IMG/VR virus record: IMGVR_UViG_3300023178_002130
Coordinates: 1 to 44,924 of that record
Source of the DNA: a virus
DNA: 44,924 nucleotides
Strand: one strand, 5' to 3'
This document shows, piece by piece, positions 31,778-38,673 of the stretch (its first letter is position 1; each line of letters begins with the position of its first letter). The notes under the pieces are model-generated. The model was given only the letters and a program-made list of their open reading frames with translations, did not search any database and was not told the origin of the DNA. Made by a program: the position numbers and the translations under genes.

Positions 31778-32334
31778 TAACTTGCTTTCAAGTATTCGAG
31801 TATAGCTTCTGGGGAAGTTTCACCGTATGGATCAGTTGGACAGTTATCTTCTTGTCCTGGTTCAACAAATGCTTTTTCAACTACTCCGTCGTTTACAACC
31901 ATAGCATAGCGCCATGAACGATTGCCAAAGCCTAGATTGTCTTTGCATACAAGCATACCCATCTTTTCAGTAAATTCGCCTGTACCGTCTGGAATGAATT
32001 TGATCTTTTTAACTTCTTGATCAATCATCCATTTACGCATTACAAACGTATCATTAACACTGATAACATAAATGTCATCTACATTTTGTGCAATAATATC
32101 GTCATATAAATCTTCGAAACCGGGAACTTGGTAGGTTGAGCATGTTGGTGTAAATGCACCAGGTAGTGAAAACACTACAATTCTTTTACCATCAAAAATG
32201 TCTTTTGTATTGACAGTTTTCCAATCAAATGGATTTTCGTCTCCATTGTCTTTGTTAACATAAGTGATAGGGAACCCGTCTGTTCTAACTCTATACTTAA
32301 AATCAACTTCAGGTAGTTGCATACCTTCTTTCAT
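31777..32334 (-). CDS. Peroxiredoxin (Prx5-like)
   Basis: 185 residues, start at 32334 with AGGAG upstream. FSLPGAFTPTCSTYQVPG carries the peroxidatic Cys65; a late NCPTDP has a second Cys (about 167) that may resolve the disulfide. The AMVVNDGVVEKAFVE region fits Prx5. Reduces peroxides, probably protecting the infected cell under light or oxidative stress. First gene of a run with two 2OG oxygenases. Confidence 0.93.
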   Translation of the reverse strand: MKEGMQLPEVDFKYRVRTDGFPITYVNKDNGDENPFDWKTVNTKDIFDGKRIVVFSLPGAFTPTCSTYQVPGFEDLYDDIIAQNVDDIYVISVNDTFVMRKWMIDQEVKKIKFIPDGTGEFTEKMGMLVCKDNLGFGNRSWRYAMVVNDGVVEKAFVEPGQEDNCPTDPYGETSPEAILEYLKAS

Positions 32335-32350
32335 TAATTTACTCCTAATC

Positions 32351-32380
32351 AAAAAAAAATGTTAGTAAGGCACTAACATT
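32351..32380 (-). terminator. Terminator-like hairpin in the peroxiredoxin leader
   Basis: Minus-strand AATGTTAGT-GCCTT-ACTAACATT (32358-32380), a nine-base perfect stem with a five-base loop, followed by nine U residues counting the stem end. It lies between the promoter (32384-32412) and the gene's AGGAG, starting close to the expected transcription start. It could end antisense read-through from 33 kb, act as an attenuator, or cap the message. Confidence 0.65.
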
Positions 32381-32383
32381 ATT

Positions 32384-32412
32384 AATTTAGCATCATCTGT
32401 ATAGTATGTCAA
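32384..32412 (-). promoter_or_regulatory. Sigma-70-type promoter of the peroxiredoxin operon
   Basis: Minus strand: GG then TTGACA (32407-32412), 17-base spacer, TAAATT (32384-32389). The -35 is perfect and the -10 has two mismatches. Confidence 0.65.
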
Positions 32413-32422
32413 CCATTTATGG

Positions 32423-32430
32423 CTAAATAT
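32423..32430 (+). promoter_or_regulatory. T4-late-like box, plus-strand cassette
   Basis: CTAAATATTAGTATG precedes the ATG at 32435; the same string with TATAAATA occurs at the minus-strand gene starting 10387. Candidate late promoter of the five-gene plus cassette. Confidence 0.4.
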
Positions 32431-32434
32431 TAGT

Positions 32435-32596
32435 ATGAATGTAGATCCACAAAACATACACTCTCCTAAAATACCTGAAGATACACAAAAATGTTTATCT
32501 TGCGGGGAAGACTGTCATTGTGGTGATGTAAGCAAAACAGGATTATGTGGTAGTTGTACTCACACACTACCAGACGACGACGAGGAAGATACATAA
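32435..32596 (+). CDS. Cys-rich mini-protein, 53 aa
   Basis: Contains CLSCGEDCHCG and LCGSCTHT, i.e. six Cys and two His spaced like a small zinc-binding knuckle, then an acidic DDDEEDT tail. It opens the plus-strand cassette and is followed by a membrane-protein gene after 33 bases. Intact frame with plausible zinc ligands; function unknown. Confidence 0.6.
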   Translation: MNVDPQNIHSPKIPEDTQKCLSCGEDCHCGDVSKTGLCGSCTHTLPDDDEEDT

Positions 32597-32629
32597 CGTA
32601 GGGCAACGTTCAAAAAAGAGGGCAACAAT

Positions 32630-32908
32630 ATGGAGTTTTTAAAATTAGTAGGCGAAGTAGGTTTTCCTATCGCAGGTGCTCTTGCATCAGGCCTATTTGT
32701 TTTTATTACACTTAGATTTATTTTAGACAGTGTTACGGGTTCTGTAAATGGTTTAAAAGGCATGATTAGTGCTTTAGATAACCGTGTGCAAACTATGAAC
32801 AACGATCTAGTTAAAATAGATACACTTATGAGCTATGCACTTAGCGTAAAACCAAATGTAGATAGAATCGCCGCTAATGAAGGCAAAGAGGACGCAAGGA
32901 GAGATTAA
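32630..32908 (+). CDS. Membrane protein of the GFPI pair (A), holin-like
   Basis: 92 residues. An N-terminal VGEVGFPIAGALASGLFVF span (about residues 7-30), then a helix with SALDNRVQTMNNDLVKIDTLM. The order, a GFP motif in a membrane span followed by a short DN-containing helix, is repeated in the protein at 33123-33503. It looks like BhlA/holin-type small phage membrane proteins by topology; the role is not established. AGAGGG precedes the ATG. Confidence 0.7.
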   Translation: MEFLKLVGEVGFPIAGALASGLFVFITLRFILDSVTGSVNGLKGMISALDNRVQTMNNDLVKIDTLMSYALSVKPNVDRIAANEGKEDARRD

Positions 32909-33133
32909 ATGTTATGGGTAGACTATAATATAGAACAGGGGTCAAACGGTAGTTTTACTATAAGAGGTGAATGGCCCGGTGAAGTTATGGGCAAAGCGCA
33001 AGATGGTTCACCAAAAGACCATTACCTTTACAAACCTGGTGATGTTTTTATAGTAAATGAAGCAGGTTGGTTAGTTAGAGTAGACCAACTTACTAGCATG
33101 GTAATAGGACACGAGCATAAGGATGAGTTCTAG
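32909..33133 (+). CDS. Hypothetical small protein in the GFPI cassette
   Basis: 74 residues, beta-rich and soluble (SFTIRGEWPGEVMGKAQDG; KPGDVFIVNEAGWLVRVDQL). Starts one base after the stop of the first membrane gene and overlaps the second by 11 bases, so all three are translated in series. Not recognised. Confidence 0.7.
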   Translation: MLWVDYNIEQGSNGSFTIRGEWPGEVMGKAQDGSPKDHYLYKPGDVFIVNEAGWLVRVDQLTSMVIGHEHKDEF

Positions 33134-33503
33134 TATAGTAGAAGCAATTAATCAATATGGTTTTCCAATCATTGCTGCCATGGGTCTTGGTTATTTTGTC
33201 TTTTACGTTTGGAAATGGGTTACTACTGAAATCAAACCAGTATTAGGTGAAGCTAGTAGTACATTAATTGCTCTTATTGACAGAATTCGTATGTTAGACA
33301 ATGATATGATTCGTTTAACACAAAAAATTAATATGGTTTTAGAATTCAAAGAGCAATATGAAAAAATTACAGGTAAAAGTTTAGACTTAGATGTAAGCGA
33401 AATAGAAGAAATTATAGATAAGGATTATAAAAATGTTTCAACAGAGCAAGTGGAGCAAGTGGTACGAAAGCCAAAACGAAACAACAAAAACGTGGCTAGA
33501 TAA
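33123..33503 (+). CDS. Membrane protein of the GFPI pair (B), holin-like
   Basis: 126 residues. INQYGFPIIAAMGLGYFVFYV (about 9-29) is the membrane span, then a helix with LIDRIRMLDNDMIRLTQKINMVL, parallel to the protein at 32630. A longer acidic then basic tail ends RKPKRNNKNVAR. Likely a paralogue or hetero-oligomer partner; a channel or holin role is inference. Confidence 0.7.
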   Translation: MSSSIVEAINQYGFPIIAAMGLGYFVFYVWKWVTTEIKPVLGEASSTLIALIDRIRMLDNDMIRLTQKINMVLEFKEQYEKITGKSLDLDVSEIEEIIDKDYKNVSTEQVEQVVRKPKRNNKNVAR

Positions 33504-33600
33504 TCAAGCTATATGGCATGACAAAGATATGGTAATATCTGGTTGTGTTGGTTTTGTAATTGGTGTACTGTTTGGAATAGTTATTTCGTTGTCGCTATAA
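33433..33600 (+). CDS. Small single-span membrane protein overlapping gene B, 55 aa
   Basis: Begins MFQQSKWSKWYESQNETTK and ends in one span (VISGCVGFVIGVLFGIVISL, then SL). It starts 71 bases inside the 3' end of the previous gene in another frame and overlaps the opposing cyclase gene by 20 bases. The Trp-rich head and clean C-terminal span look real; it lacks a strong ribosome site. Confidence 0.55.
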   Translation: MFQQSKWSKWYESQNETTKTWLDNQAIWHDKDMVISGCVGFVIGVLFGIVISLSL

Positions 33601-35632
33601 AGACGCCGTTCCAATCTTTAGGTAGGTCTTGAGTTTTCATATACTCGCAACGTTCTATCCACATTTTATAGTAACCTTCCATTTTAGCATCAAAGTGTCT
33701 TTTTAATCTCTCACAAATCCAAATTGCTTCATCAAACTTTTGAGCTCTATATGCTTCATGCATTCTATCATGCATTTCCTTGCTTTTAAGCTGTGCAGGT
33801 GTTCCTTTTAAATCTAGAACAGTATGTATTCCTATACCTACACTTTTTCCTTTTACAGCAAGATCATCTACTTTCAAAAAGAACCAATCTTTTTTGCACT
33901 GTTTAACTGTTGCTTCTCCAACAAGTAACAAGCATCCGTACTCTTTACATTTGGATTCAATTCTAGCCGCTGTTGAAACTGAATCTCCTAAAACATCATA
34001 AGAATGTCGCTTTGTACTACCCATTTCGCCAAGGTAACCCAAGCCGCTATTAATGCCAGCACCCATACCGATGGGAGGTCTACCTTCTTCTTTGAGCGTT
34101 TCATTAAATTTCTCCACAGCCTTTAACATGCGTAATCCTGTATCCACGGCTGTATCTGGATGATCAGGATCGTCAGTTGGTGCATTATGAACGTGCATAC
34201 TTGCGTCACCGATATATTTGATAACCATACCATTTGAATCAAGTATAGGCTGTGTAATAGCGTCCATGTAGCCATTCATTATTTGTGTTAAGCCTTTTAC
34301 ATCATCTCCAAAACTTTCACCTAATGGTGTAAAGCCACGCAAGTCCGAAAAGCAAATACTAATCTCACGCTTCATACCGTCTTTAATAAGTGCAGGATTT
34401 TCTTGTAGCATACGCACTACAGTTGGAGATGCATATCCTGCAAATTGTTTTTTAATTGCTTGCTTTTGAAAATACTCTGATGTAAATCTATTGAATACAG
34501 CATGTAAACTTACTAGTACAAACGCTAATATAGGCATTGTTACATCTAGTAAGTATAAGTACTCTTGCCACGCATATAAAGCGCCGTACGCTAGTCCTCC
34601 TGCAACTACTAGTATAGTTATACCTACAGCCCAAAAAGGCGCAAGCGTAGCAACTACAATAGCAAGTAAACTTACTACCGCTGTTGTTGCTAATTCTGCT
34701 AGATCAGACCAAAATGGTCTTTGTATTTGGTCGCCATCTAATACAGTTTGTAGTGTTACAGCAGCAGGTATGTAATTATATTGTGGTCCTGTAGGACTTG
34801 CAATAAAGCCACCTAATCCTTCTGCTGTTAATCCTAACACAACCGTGCGACCAGCAAACTGACTATAGTCGTCACTGGCCGCACTAATCGTGTCAAACTT
34901 TTTATTCCAACGTAACCAAATTTGCCCGTTAGGATCTGTGCTGATTATAGGATATCCAGGTACCCTAACTTTTTCAACACCACCTTCATTTGCCTTTATT
35001 TGATATGAAGGTGCCTGTGTGGCAAGTCTAATTACCTCTACAGCGAGTGACGGATACGTATCTTCTCCAATACGCATAATCAAGGGTACTCGGCGTACTA
35101 CACCATCCACCTCAGGTGCTGTATTTAAAACGCCCACACCCCCGGCATTTTGACCTAGTAGAGGAATAGGGCCCAACATGCCTGGCCATTCAAACAGAAA
35201 TGGCAATGGGTCGCCTATTTTAGCAACTCCGCGAGGAACGGAATTTTTGTTGACAGATGTAGTTCCTGTTTGTGCAATAACTACACCATTATCTGCAAGT
35301 GCATCGGCTAATACTTCGTCTCCACCTAGTCTATCAGGTTCTGAGAAAAGTATAGGTATTACAATAATACCTGCACCTGCTTCTCGAAGCTTCCAGATTA
35401 TATCTGCTAAGACATCTCGCTTCCAAGGCCATTGACCGTACTTTTCAATAGCGGCTTCGTCAATAGCAACAATGCCAATATCTTGGGAGGTAGTTGGCTG
35501 ATCTGTGTTTTGAAGTAGATCAAATTGCTTCAGCCGAGCTGTTTCCACTATAGTGCTATTCCCATAGTGTAACATAAAAATTACAAGGGCCGTAATAATA
35601 CTTACAGACCAATGTGTGATCCACTTGCTCAT
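33581..35632 (-). CDS. CHASE2-domain class III nucleotide cyclase
   Basis: 683 residues. An N-terminal membrane helix (about 8-24), an extracytoplasmic CHASE2 sensor (about 30-300; GIVAIDEAAIEKYGQWPW, GVGVLNTAPEVDGVVRR), three membrane spans (about 313-380), then a class III cyclase domain. Metal Asp430 (FSDLRGFT) and Asp476 (YIGDAS) are present; Lys472 and Asp546 fit adenine specificity; Arg557 is kept, but the usual Asn of GDxVN is Ser553 (GDSVSTAAR). A TPR-like helical tail follows. It would make cAMP in response to a periplasmic signal if active. A TATAAATACG box sits directly before the ATG. Confidence 0.92.
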   Translation of the reverse strand: MSKWITHWSVSIITALVIFMLHYGNSTIVETARLKQFDLLQNTDQPTTSQDIGIVAIDEAAIEKYGQWPWKRDVLADIIWKLREAGAGIIVIPILFSEPDRLGGDEVLADALADNGVVIAQTGTTSVNKNSVPRGVAKIGDPLPFLFEWPGMLGPIPLLGQNAGGVGVLNTAPEVDGVVRRVPLIMRIGEDTYPSLAVEVIRLATQAPSYQIKANEGGVEKVRVPGYPIISTDPNGQIWLRWNKKFDTISAASDDYSQFAGRTVVLGLTAEGLGGFIASPTGPQYNYIPAAVTLQTVLDGDQIQRPFWSDLAELATTAVVSLLAIVVATLAPFWAVGITILVVAGGLAYGALYAWQEYLYLLDVTMPILAFVLVSLHAVFNRFTSEYFQKQAIKKQFAGYASPTVVRMLQENPALIKDGMKREISICFSDLRGFTPLGESFGDDVKGLTQIMNGYMDAITQPILDSNGMVIKYIGDASMHVHNAPTDDPDHPDTAVDTGLRMLKAVEKFNETLKEEGRPPIGMGAGINSGLGYLGEMGSTKRHSYDVLGDSVSTAARIESKCKEYGCLLLVGEATVKQCKKDWFFLKVDDLAVKGKSVGIGIHTVLDLKGTPAQLKSKEMHDRMHEAYRAQKFDEAIWICERLKRHFDAKMEGYYKMWIERCEYMKTQDLPKDWNGVFIATTK

Positions 35633-35635
35633 AAC

Positions 35636-35644
35636 GTATTTATA
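35636..35644 (-). promoter_or_regulatory. T4-late-like promoter box of the cyclase gene
   Basis: Minus-strand TATAAATACGTTATG, a complete late box four bases before the start codon. The TAA stop of the 34-aa upstream gene lies within it. The transcript would be leaderless or nearly so. Confidence 0.55.
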
Positions 35645-35744
35645 ACATAGATAATGCTATTAAAAAGCCAATGTTCAACCCAATTGAACAAGTAAATGCA
35701 AAGTCTTTCCAATAGTTATATTTTACGTATTCATATTCTTCCAT
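35640..35744 (-). CDS. Tiny membrane peptide, 34 aa
   Basis: Begins MEEYEYVKYNYWKDFAF and ends in a hydrophobic C-terminus (CSIGLNIGFLIALSML), a tail-anchored topology. AGG lies eight bases before the ATG. Lies between the coiled-coil gene and the cyclase, overlapping the former by 14 bases. Function unknown. Confidence 0.5.
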   Translation of the reverse strand: MEEYEYVKYNYWKDFAFTCSIGLNIGFLIALSML

Positions 35745-36039
35745 TACTTTTGCCTATTAGTTTTGCTTTGAGAGCATTCATTTCTGTTTCTCTGCTTGCT
35801 CTTTCAGGTGCTGAACCCAAGTTCGTTTCCTTAATACGTGCTTCCTCGGGTTTGCGTATATTTCTGGGTGTCGAATAACGATTAAGTCGTCTGTTCTGTT
35901 CTGCAATTCTTCTTCGGATATCTCGAACTTTGGCTTCAAGATCCAAGGTATTATTTTCTCTGTCATGAGTTGCCCTTTCTGCGACTGTGTTTGTCGCGCC
36001 CATATTTCTACAAATGATTTTACACAACCATTCCCTCAT
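35731..36039 (-). CDS. Charged coiled-coil-like protein
   Basis: 102 residues, rich in Arg and Glu with heptad-like DLEAKVRDIRRRIAEQNRRL (about 33-52). The ATG follows an AATAAATACAGC box. Another frame (35778-35966) also looks protein-like, but this frame has the A/T-biased third positions of the rest of the genome whereas the other does not. Function unknown. Confidence 0.6.
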   Translation of the reverse strand: MREWLCKIICRNMGATNTVAERATHDRENNTLDLEAKVRDIRRRIAEQNRRLNRYSTPRNIRKPEEARIKETNLGSAPERASRETEMNALKAKLIGKSNGRI

Positions 36040-36042
36040 GCT

Positions 36043-36050
36043 GTATTTAT
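36043..36050 (-). promoter_or_regulatory. T4-late-like promoter box
   Basis: Minus-strand AATAAATACAGCATG before the ATG at 36039, just past the stop of the 34-aa gene. Confidence 0.45.
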
Positions 36051-36051
36051 T

Positions 36052-36156
36052 TTATAAGATCCCTAGGAAGGCTAGCCTAAGTAGTAAGAGCCAGGTTACT
36101 ACGCATACTAGTAACCATAAGTAATGTCTATAAGTTGTGTCCTTATAGTGCCACAT
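36052..36156 (-). CDS. Tiny membrane peptide, 34 aa
   Basis: Begins MWHYKDTTYRHYLWLLVCVV and is almost wholly hydrophobic afterwards (Trp/Leu-rich, ending AFLGIL). GAGGG lies five bases before the ATG and an AATAAATAC box before that. Placed right after the second curlin gene. Function unknown. Confidence 0.5.
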   Translation of the reverse strand: MWHYKDTTYRHYLWLLVCVVTWLLLLRLAFLGIL

Positions 36157-36171
36157 GAATGCCCTCTATGT

Positions 36172-36179
36172 GTATTTAT
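36172..36179 (-). promoter_or_regulatory. T4-late-like promoter box
   Basis: Minus-strand AATAAATACACATAGAGGG: the box is followed by the ribosome site of the 34-aa gene starting at 36156 and lies just after the curlin stop. Confidence 0.5.
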
Positions 36180-36180
36180 T

Positions 36181-36849
36181 TTAGTTGTTTCTGTTTACAA
36201 TTACTGTGCAACCATTTGCGTTTGCACAATAACCAGTTATACTAAAACTATCAGCACTTGTAGTAACATTTTGAGTAAGAGTGTAGTTGTATGCTCCACC
36301 CGAGTTTGTTAAATCTATTGCGGCGCTTGCTGAGTTACTTCCTCGTTGATTTACGTCTACACTGTGTCCGTCACCTGTAAGAACTATGTCTGCCCATTTT
36401 TGTCCACCATTACCTCGTTGGTATAAATCTACTGTATTAGAATCGCCTTGTATTTCTATGAATCCGTCGTGTCCTGCCTTGCCCATCTGAATGTGTTCTA
36501 CTGTATTACTGTCACCATTTACTATATTTGCTAAATGATGTGGTGATCCTCCTCCTCCGTCTCTGTTGGTGTCTGTTTGATAACTGGCTACTGTGTTTCC
36601 ATCTCCAGTCACAGTCCAGTATGCTTCGTGTCCGCCAGTTTCGTCTCCGTCATAGGTGTTATCGTCGTGTATGCCTTGACGTATAGTAATATTATTGTTT
36701 GGACCTGTAGAATTTAAACTTATGTAGTTGTCTTCGCTACGTTGTTGTATTTCTAAATTAAGATTATCACCACTTTGTGTAATATAGATTTCATTTGCAA
36801 ACGCAGCTTGTGTTAAAAGTATTGTAAATATTCCTAAATAATATTTCAT
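36181..36849 (-). CDS. Curlin-like secreted amyloid protein (B)
   Basis: 222 residues. Signal peptide (KYYLGIFTILLTQAAFA, cleavage near residue 18), then ITQSGDNLNLEIQQ, an almost exact match to the start of the other curlin. Repeats of GD(S/G)NTV...QxG type follow at about 18-25 residue spacing (TGDGNTVASYQ, NGDSNTVEHIQMG, QGDSNTVDLYQRG, TGDGHSVDVNQRG). Such Asn/Gln repeats stack as beta-helical amyloid in CsgA/CsgB. Starts by ATGA overlap with the FecR-like gene. A secretion partner (CsgG/CsgF) is encoded in the same run. Confidence 0.85.
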   Translation of the reverse strand: MKYYLGIFTILLTQAAFANEIYITQSGDNLNLEIQQRSEDNYISLNSTGPNNNITIRQGIHDDNTYDGDETGGHEAYWTVTGDGNTVASYQTDTNRDGGGGSPHHLANIVNGDSNTVEHIQMGKAGHDGFIEIQGDSNTVDLYQRGNGGQKWADIVLTGDGHSVDVNQRGSNSASAAIDLTNSGGAYNYTLTQNVTTSADSFSITGYCANANGCTVIVNRNN

Positions 36850-37994
36850 TGGTTTTGTTGTATGTCAATCTCATTAGACCCTGCACCCACTCTATAATCT
36901 AATATTGACTCTCCTTGTTGTTCCATTGTTATTATATAACCATATTCTTGGTTTAATCTTAATTGCAAATAATTTGTTAATCCTGCATCTGATCTTGATA
37001 CAAAATAGTTTGGGTCTTCTTTTTCAAATGTAATTCTAGTTTCAGGATCGTACCCAAATTTTTGTTCTGCAAAAAATTGTTCTGTTTGTATATCTAATTC
37101 ATTCCTAAATAATTGAGCTAATTGTGCATTTAGTTGATCAATCATATCATGTAATAATTCGCCTAAATAGTAATCAGTACCTCGCATTAAATCAGTTACC
37201 CAAATATCTTTTATGCTATCATTTAATGCGTCTGCGTCAAGATCATCAAACTCTAAATAATCGATATCTAAAAATTCAAATTGTTCTCGTTGTTTTTTTG
37301 CTAGTTCAAGCTCTTCCTCATCATAAGGAGAACGCTTTCTTAGTATTAACAATGTGCCAATTTGTTTTTCGTCTAAATCTAGTATAAGTGGTTTTGTAGG
37401 TGCTTGATAAGAAGTTTTTATCTGTGTAGTTTGGAAGGCCTGATTCATAATAACAAAACCTGTATCACTTTCAACAGATATTTCTCCTGTTACACACACT
37501 CCATCCTCGTCACAACTAGGCAACAGTGTTACCATGGTTCCGCCAATTTCATCTACTAACATGATAAAGTCAGTTCCCCTAACACCAATAGTGGCACTAG
37601 GGGTTCTGATTTTTACATTTTGTTGATATCGTTTTGCTATCTGCCCACTTGCATAACGTACTGTTCCTAATGATGCTTTTAAACTTATAGAACCTACATT
37701 ATTTGAAGGATCATATACAAATTCATCAATTAGTAATCTACTATGCTCTGTAAGATCGACTCTAGTTTCATCAACGAAATCTATTCTCATAGTTCCTTTT
37801 GCTGTAACAGCCGTATCCATACTTTGGACATTAACTCCAGTGTCACCTGGAATAACCTGATTCTCCCTTTCTAGTACACCAGAACCCTTTATTTCGCCTA
37901 TTGAACCTGCATCAGGCACGGCAAAAGCCGGCAAACTAGAAAGTGCCAGTATGACAAATACTGTTCTATTAATCAGATTGCGTAATGTCAACAT
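36846..37994 (-). CDS. FecR-domain secreted protein
   Basis: 382 residues, start at 37994 chosen because it opens a signal peptide (FVILALSSLPAFA, cleavage near 25); the longer frame begins with TTG inside the curlin gene. The FecR domain spans about residues 30-200: GSIGEIKGSGVLERE, MDTAVTAKGTMRIDF, ASLGTVRYASG and KIRTPSATIGVRGTDF. The remainder is acidic and helical with an elongated tail. FecR domains here are probably cell-surface or fibre-binding rather than iron signalling. It sits between two curlin genes in the same transcript. Confidence 0.85.
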   Translation of the reverse strand: MLTLRNLINRTVFVILALSSLPAFAVPDAGSIGEIKGSGVLERENQVIPGDTGVNVQSMDTAVTAKGTMRIDFVDETRVDLTEHSRLLIDEFVYDPSNNVGSISLKASLGTVRYASGQIAKRYQQNVKIRTPSATIGVRGTDFIMLVDEIGGTMVTLLPSCDEDGVCVTGEISVESDTGFVIMNQAFQTTQIKTSYQAPTKPLILDLDEKQIGTLLILRKRSPYDEEELELAKKQREQFEFLDIDYLEFDDLDADALNDSIKDIWVTDLMRGTDYYLGELLHDMIDQLNAQLAQLFRNELDIQTEQFFAEQKFGYDPETRITFEKEDPNYFVSRSDAGLTNYLQLRLNQEYGYIITMEQQGESILDYRVGAGSNEIDIQQNQ

Positions 37995-38670
37995 CTTGAT
38001 TGTCGCCACTAAATGTTGCTTCAATTACATTATCACCTAAACCACTTTGAGTAATATCATAAGTACTGCCGCCGCCTGTTACATCAAGGTTAATAGTGTG
38101 ACCATTAATATCGCCGTCACCATCTACATCAATTGTAAAAGTATTTCCTGTGGCTGCTAAACTTGCTGAATTATCACTTACAAGTGTAAGTGCTACACTT
38201 GCACCGTCTACGTTTGTAGTTATAGTGTTTCCATCGCCGTCAATAGTAAAGTTTGCTACTAGGTTTTGTGCATCTGCACTTTCACCAATGTAAATGTTAA
38301 ATGCATTACTATCGCCGTTTGTTGTGATATTTGCTGTAACAGTTTCACAGTTTGTTCCGCTTGTTTGGTCACAAGACATATCAACTGTATTGCTGTTACC
38401 TATGAAACTCCAAGTACCAGTGTAAGTATTGCCTTTGATGTTAGCAGCTATCGTGTTAGAATCACCTTGCTGGGTAATACTAAAAGTCATGTCATCACCA
38501 TCAAGGTTAACATCTGTAGTAGAGTTACCTATCTGGTTATTAGAACCATCCTGTACAATATCTAAGTCTAAGTTATCTCCAACTTGCGTTATATAGATAT
38601 CGTTAGCAAAAGATGGTGCTGCTACCATTAAAAGCCCGACTATCGCTGTGCTTTTAATTATGTTTTTCAT
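37969..38670 (-). CDS. Curlin-like secreted amyloid protein (A)
   Basis: 233 residues. Signal peptide (TAIVGLLMVAAPSFA), then IYITQVGDNLDLDIVQDG, paralleling curlin B. Repeats such as QQGDSNTIAAN, IGNSNTVDMS, NGDSNAFNIYIG and DGDGNTITTNV, and a C-terminal GLGDNVIEATFSGDNQDVDITQ. One Cys pair (CDQTSGTNC). GAGGG lies seven bases before the ATG. It probably builds the fibre with curlin B. Confidence 0.85.
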   Translation of the reverse strand: MKNIIKSTAIVGLLMVAAPSFANDIYITQVGDNLDLDIVQDGSNNQIGNSTTDVNLDGDDMTFSITQQGDSNTIAANIKGNTYTGTWSFIGNSNTVDMSCDQTSGTNCETVTANITTNGDSNAFNIYIGESADAQNLVANFTIDGDGNTITTNVDGASVALTLVSDNSASLAATGNTFTIDVDGDGDINGHTINLDVTGGGSTYDITQSGLGDNVIEATFSGDNQDVDITQSD

Positions 38671-38673
38671 TTT

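Noticed and set aside
32560-32802. 80-residue minus-strand frame opposite the plus-strand cassette.
   Set aside because: Antisense to membrane protein A, which has a ribosome site and a coupled neighbour.
35778-35966. 62-residue minus-strand frame inside the gene at 35731-36039, with AAGGG before its ATG and a protein-like sequence.
   Set aside because: Its third codon positions are about half G/C, unlike the A/T-biased third positions elsewhere; the overlapping 102-aa frame has the normal bias and a late-type box at its start.
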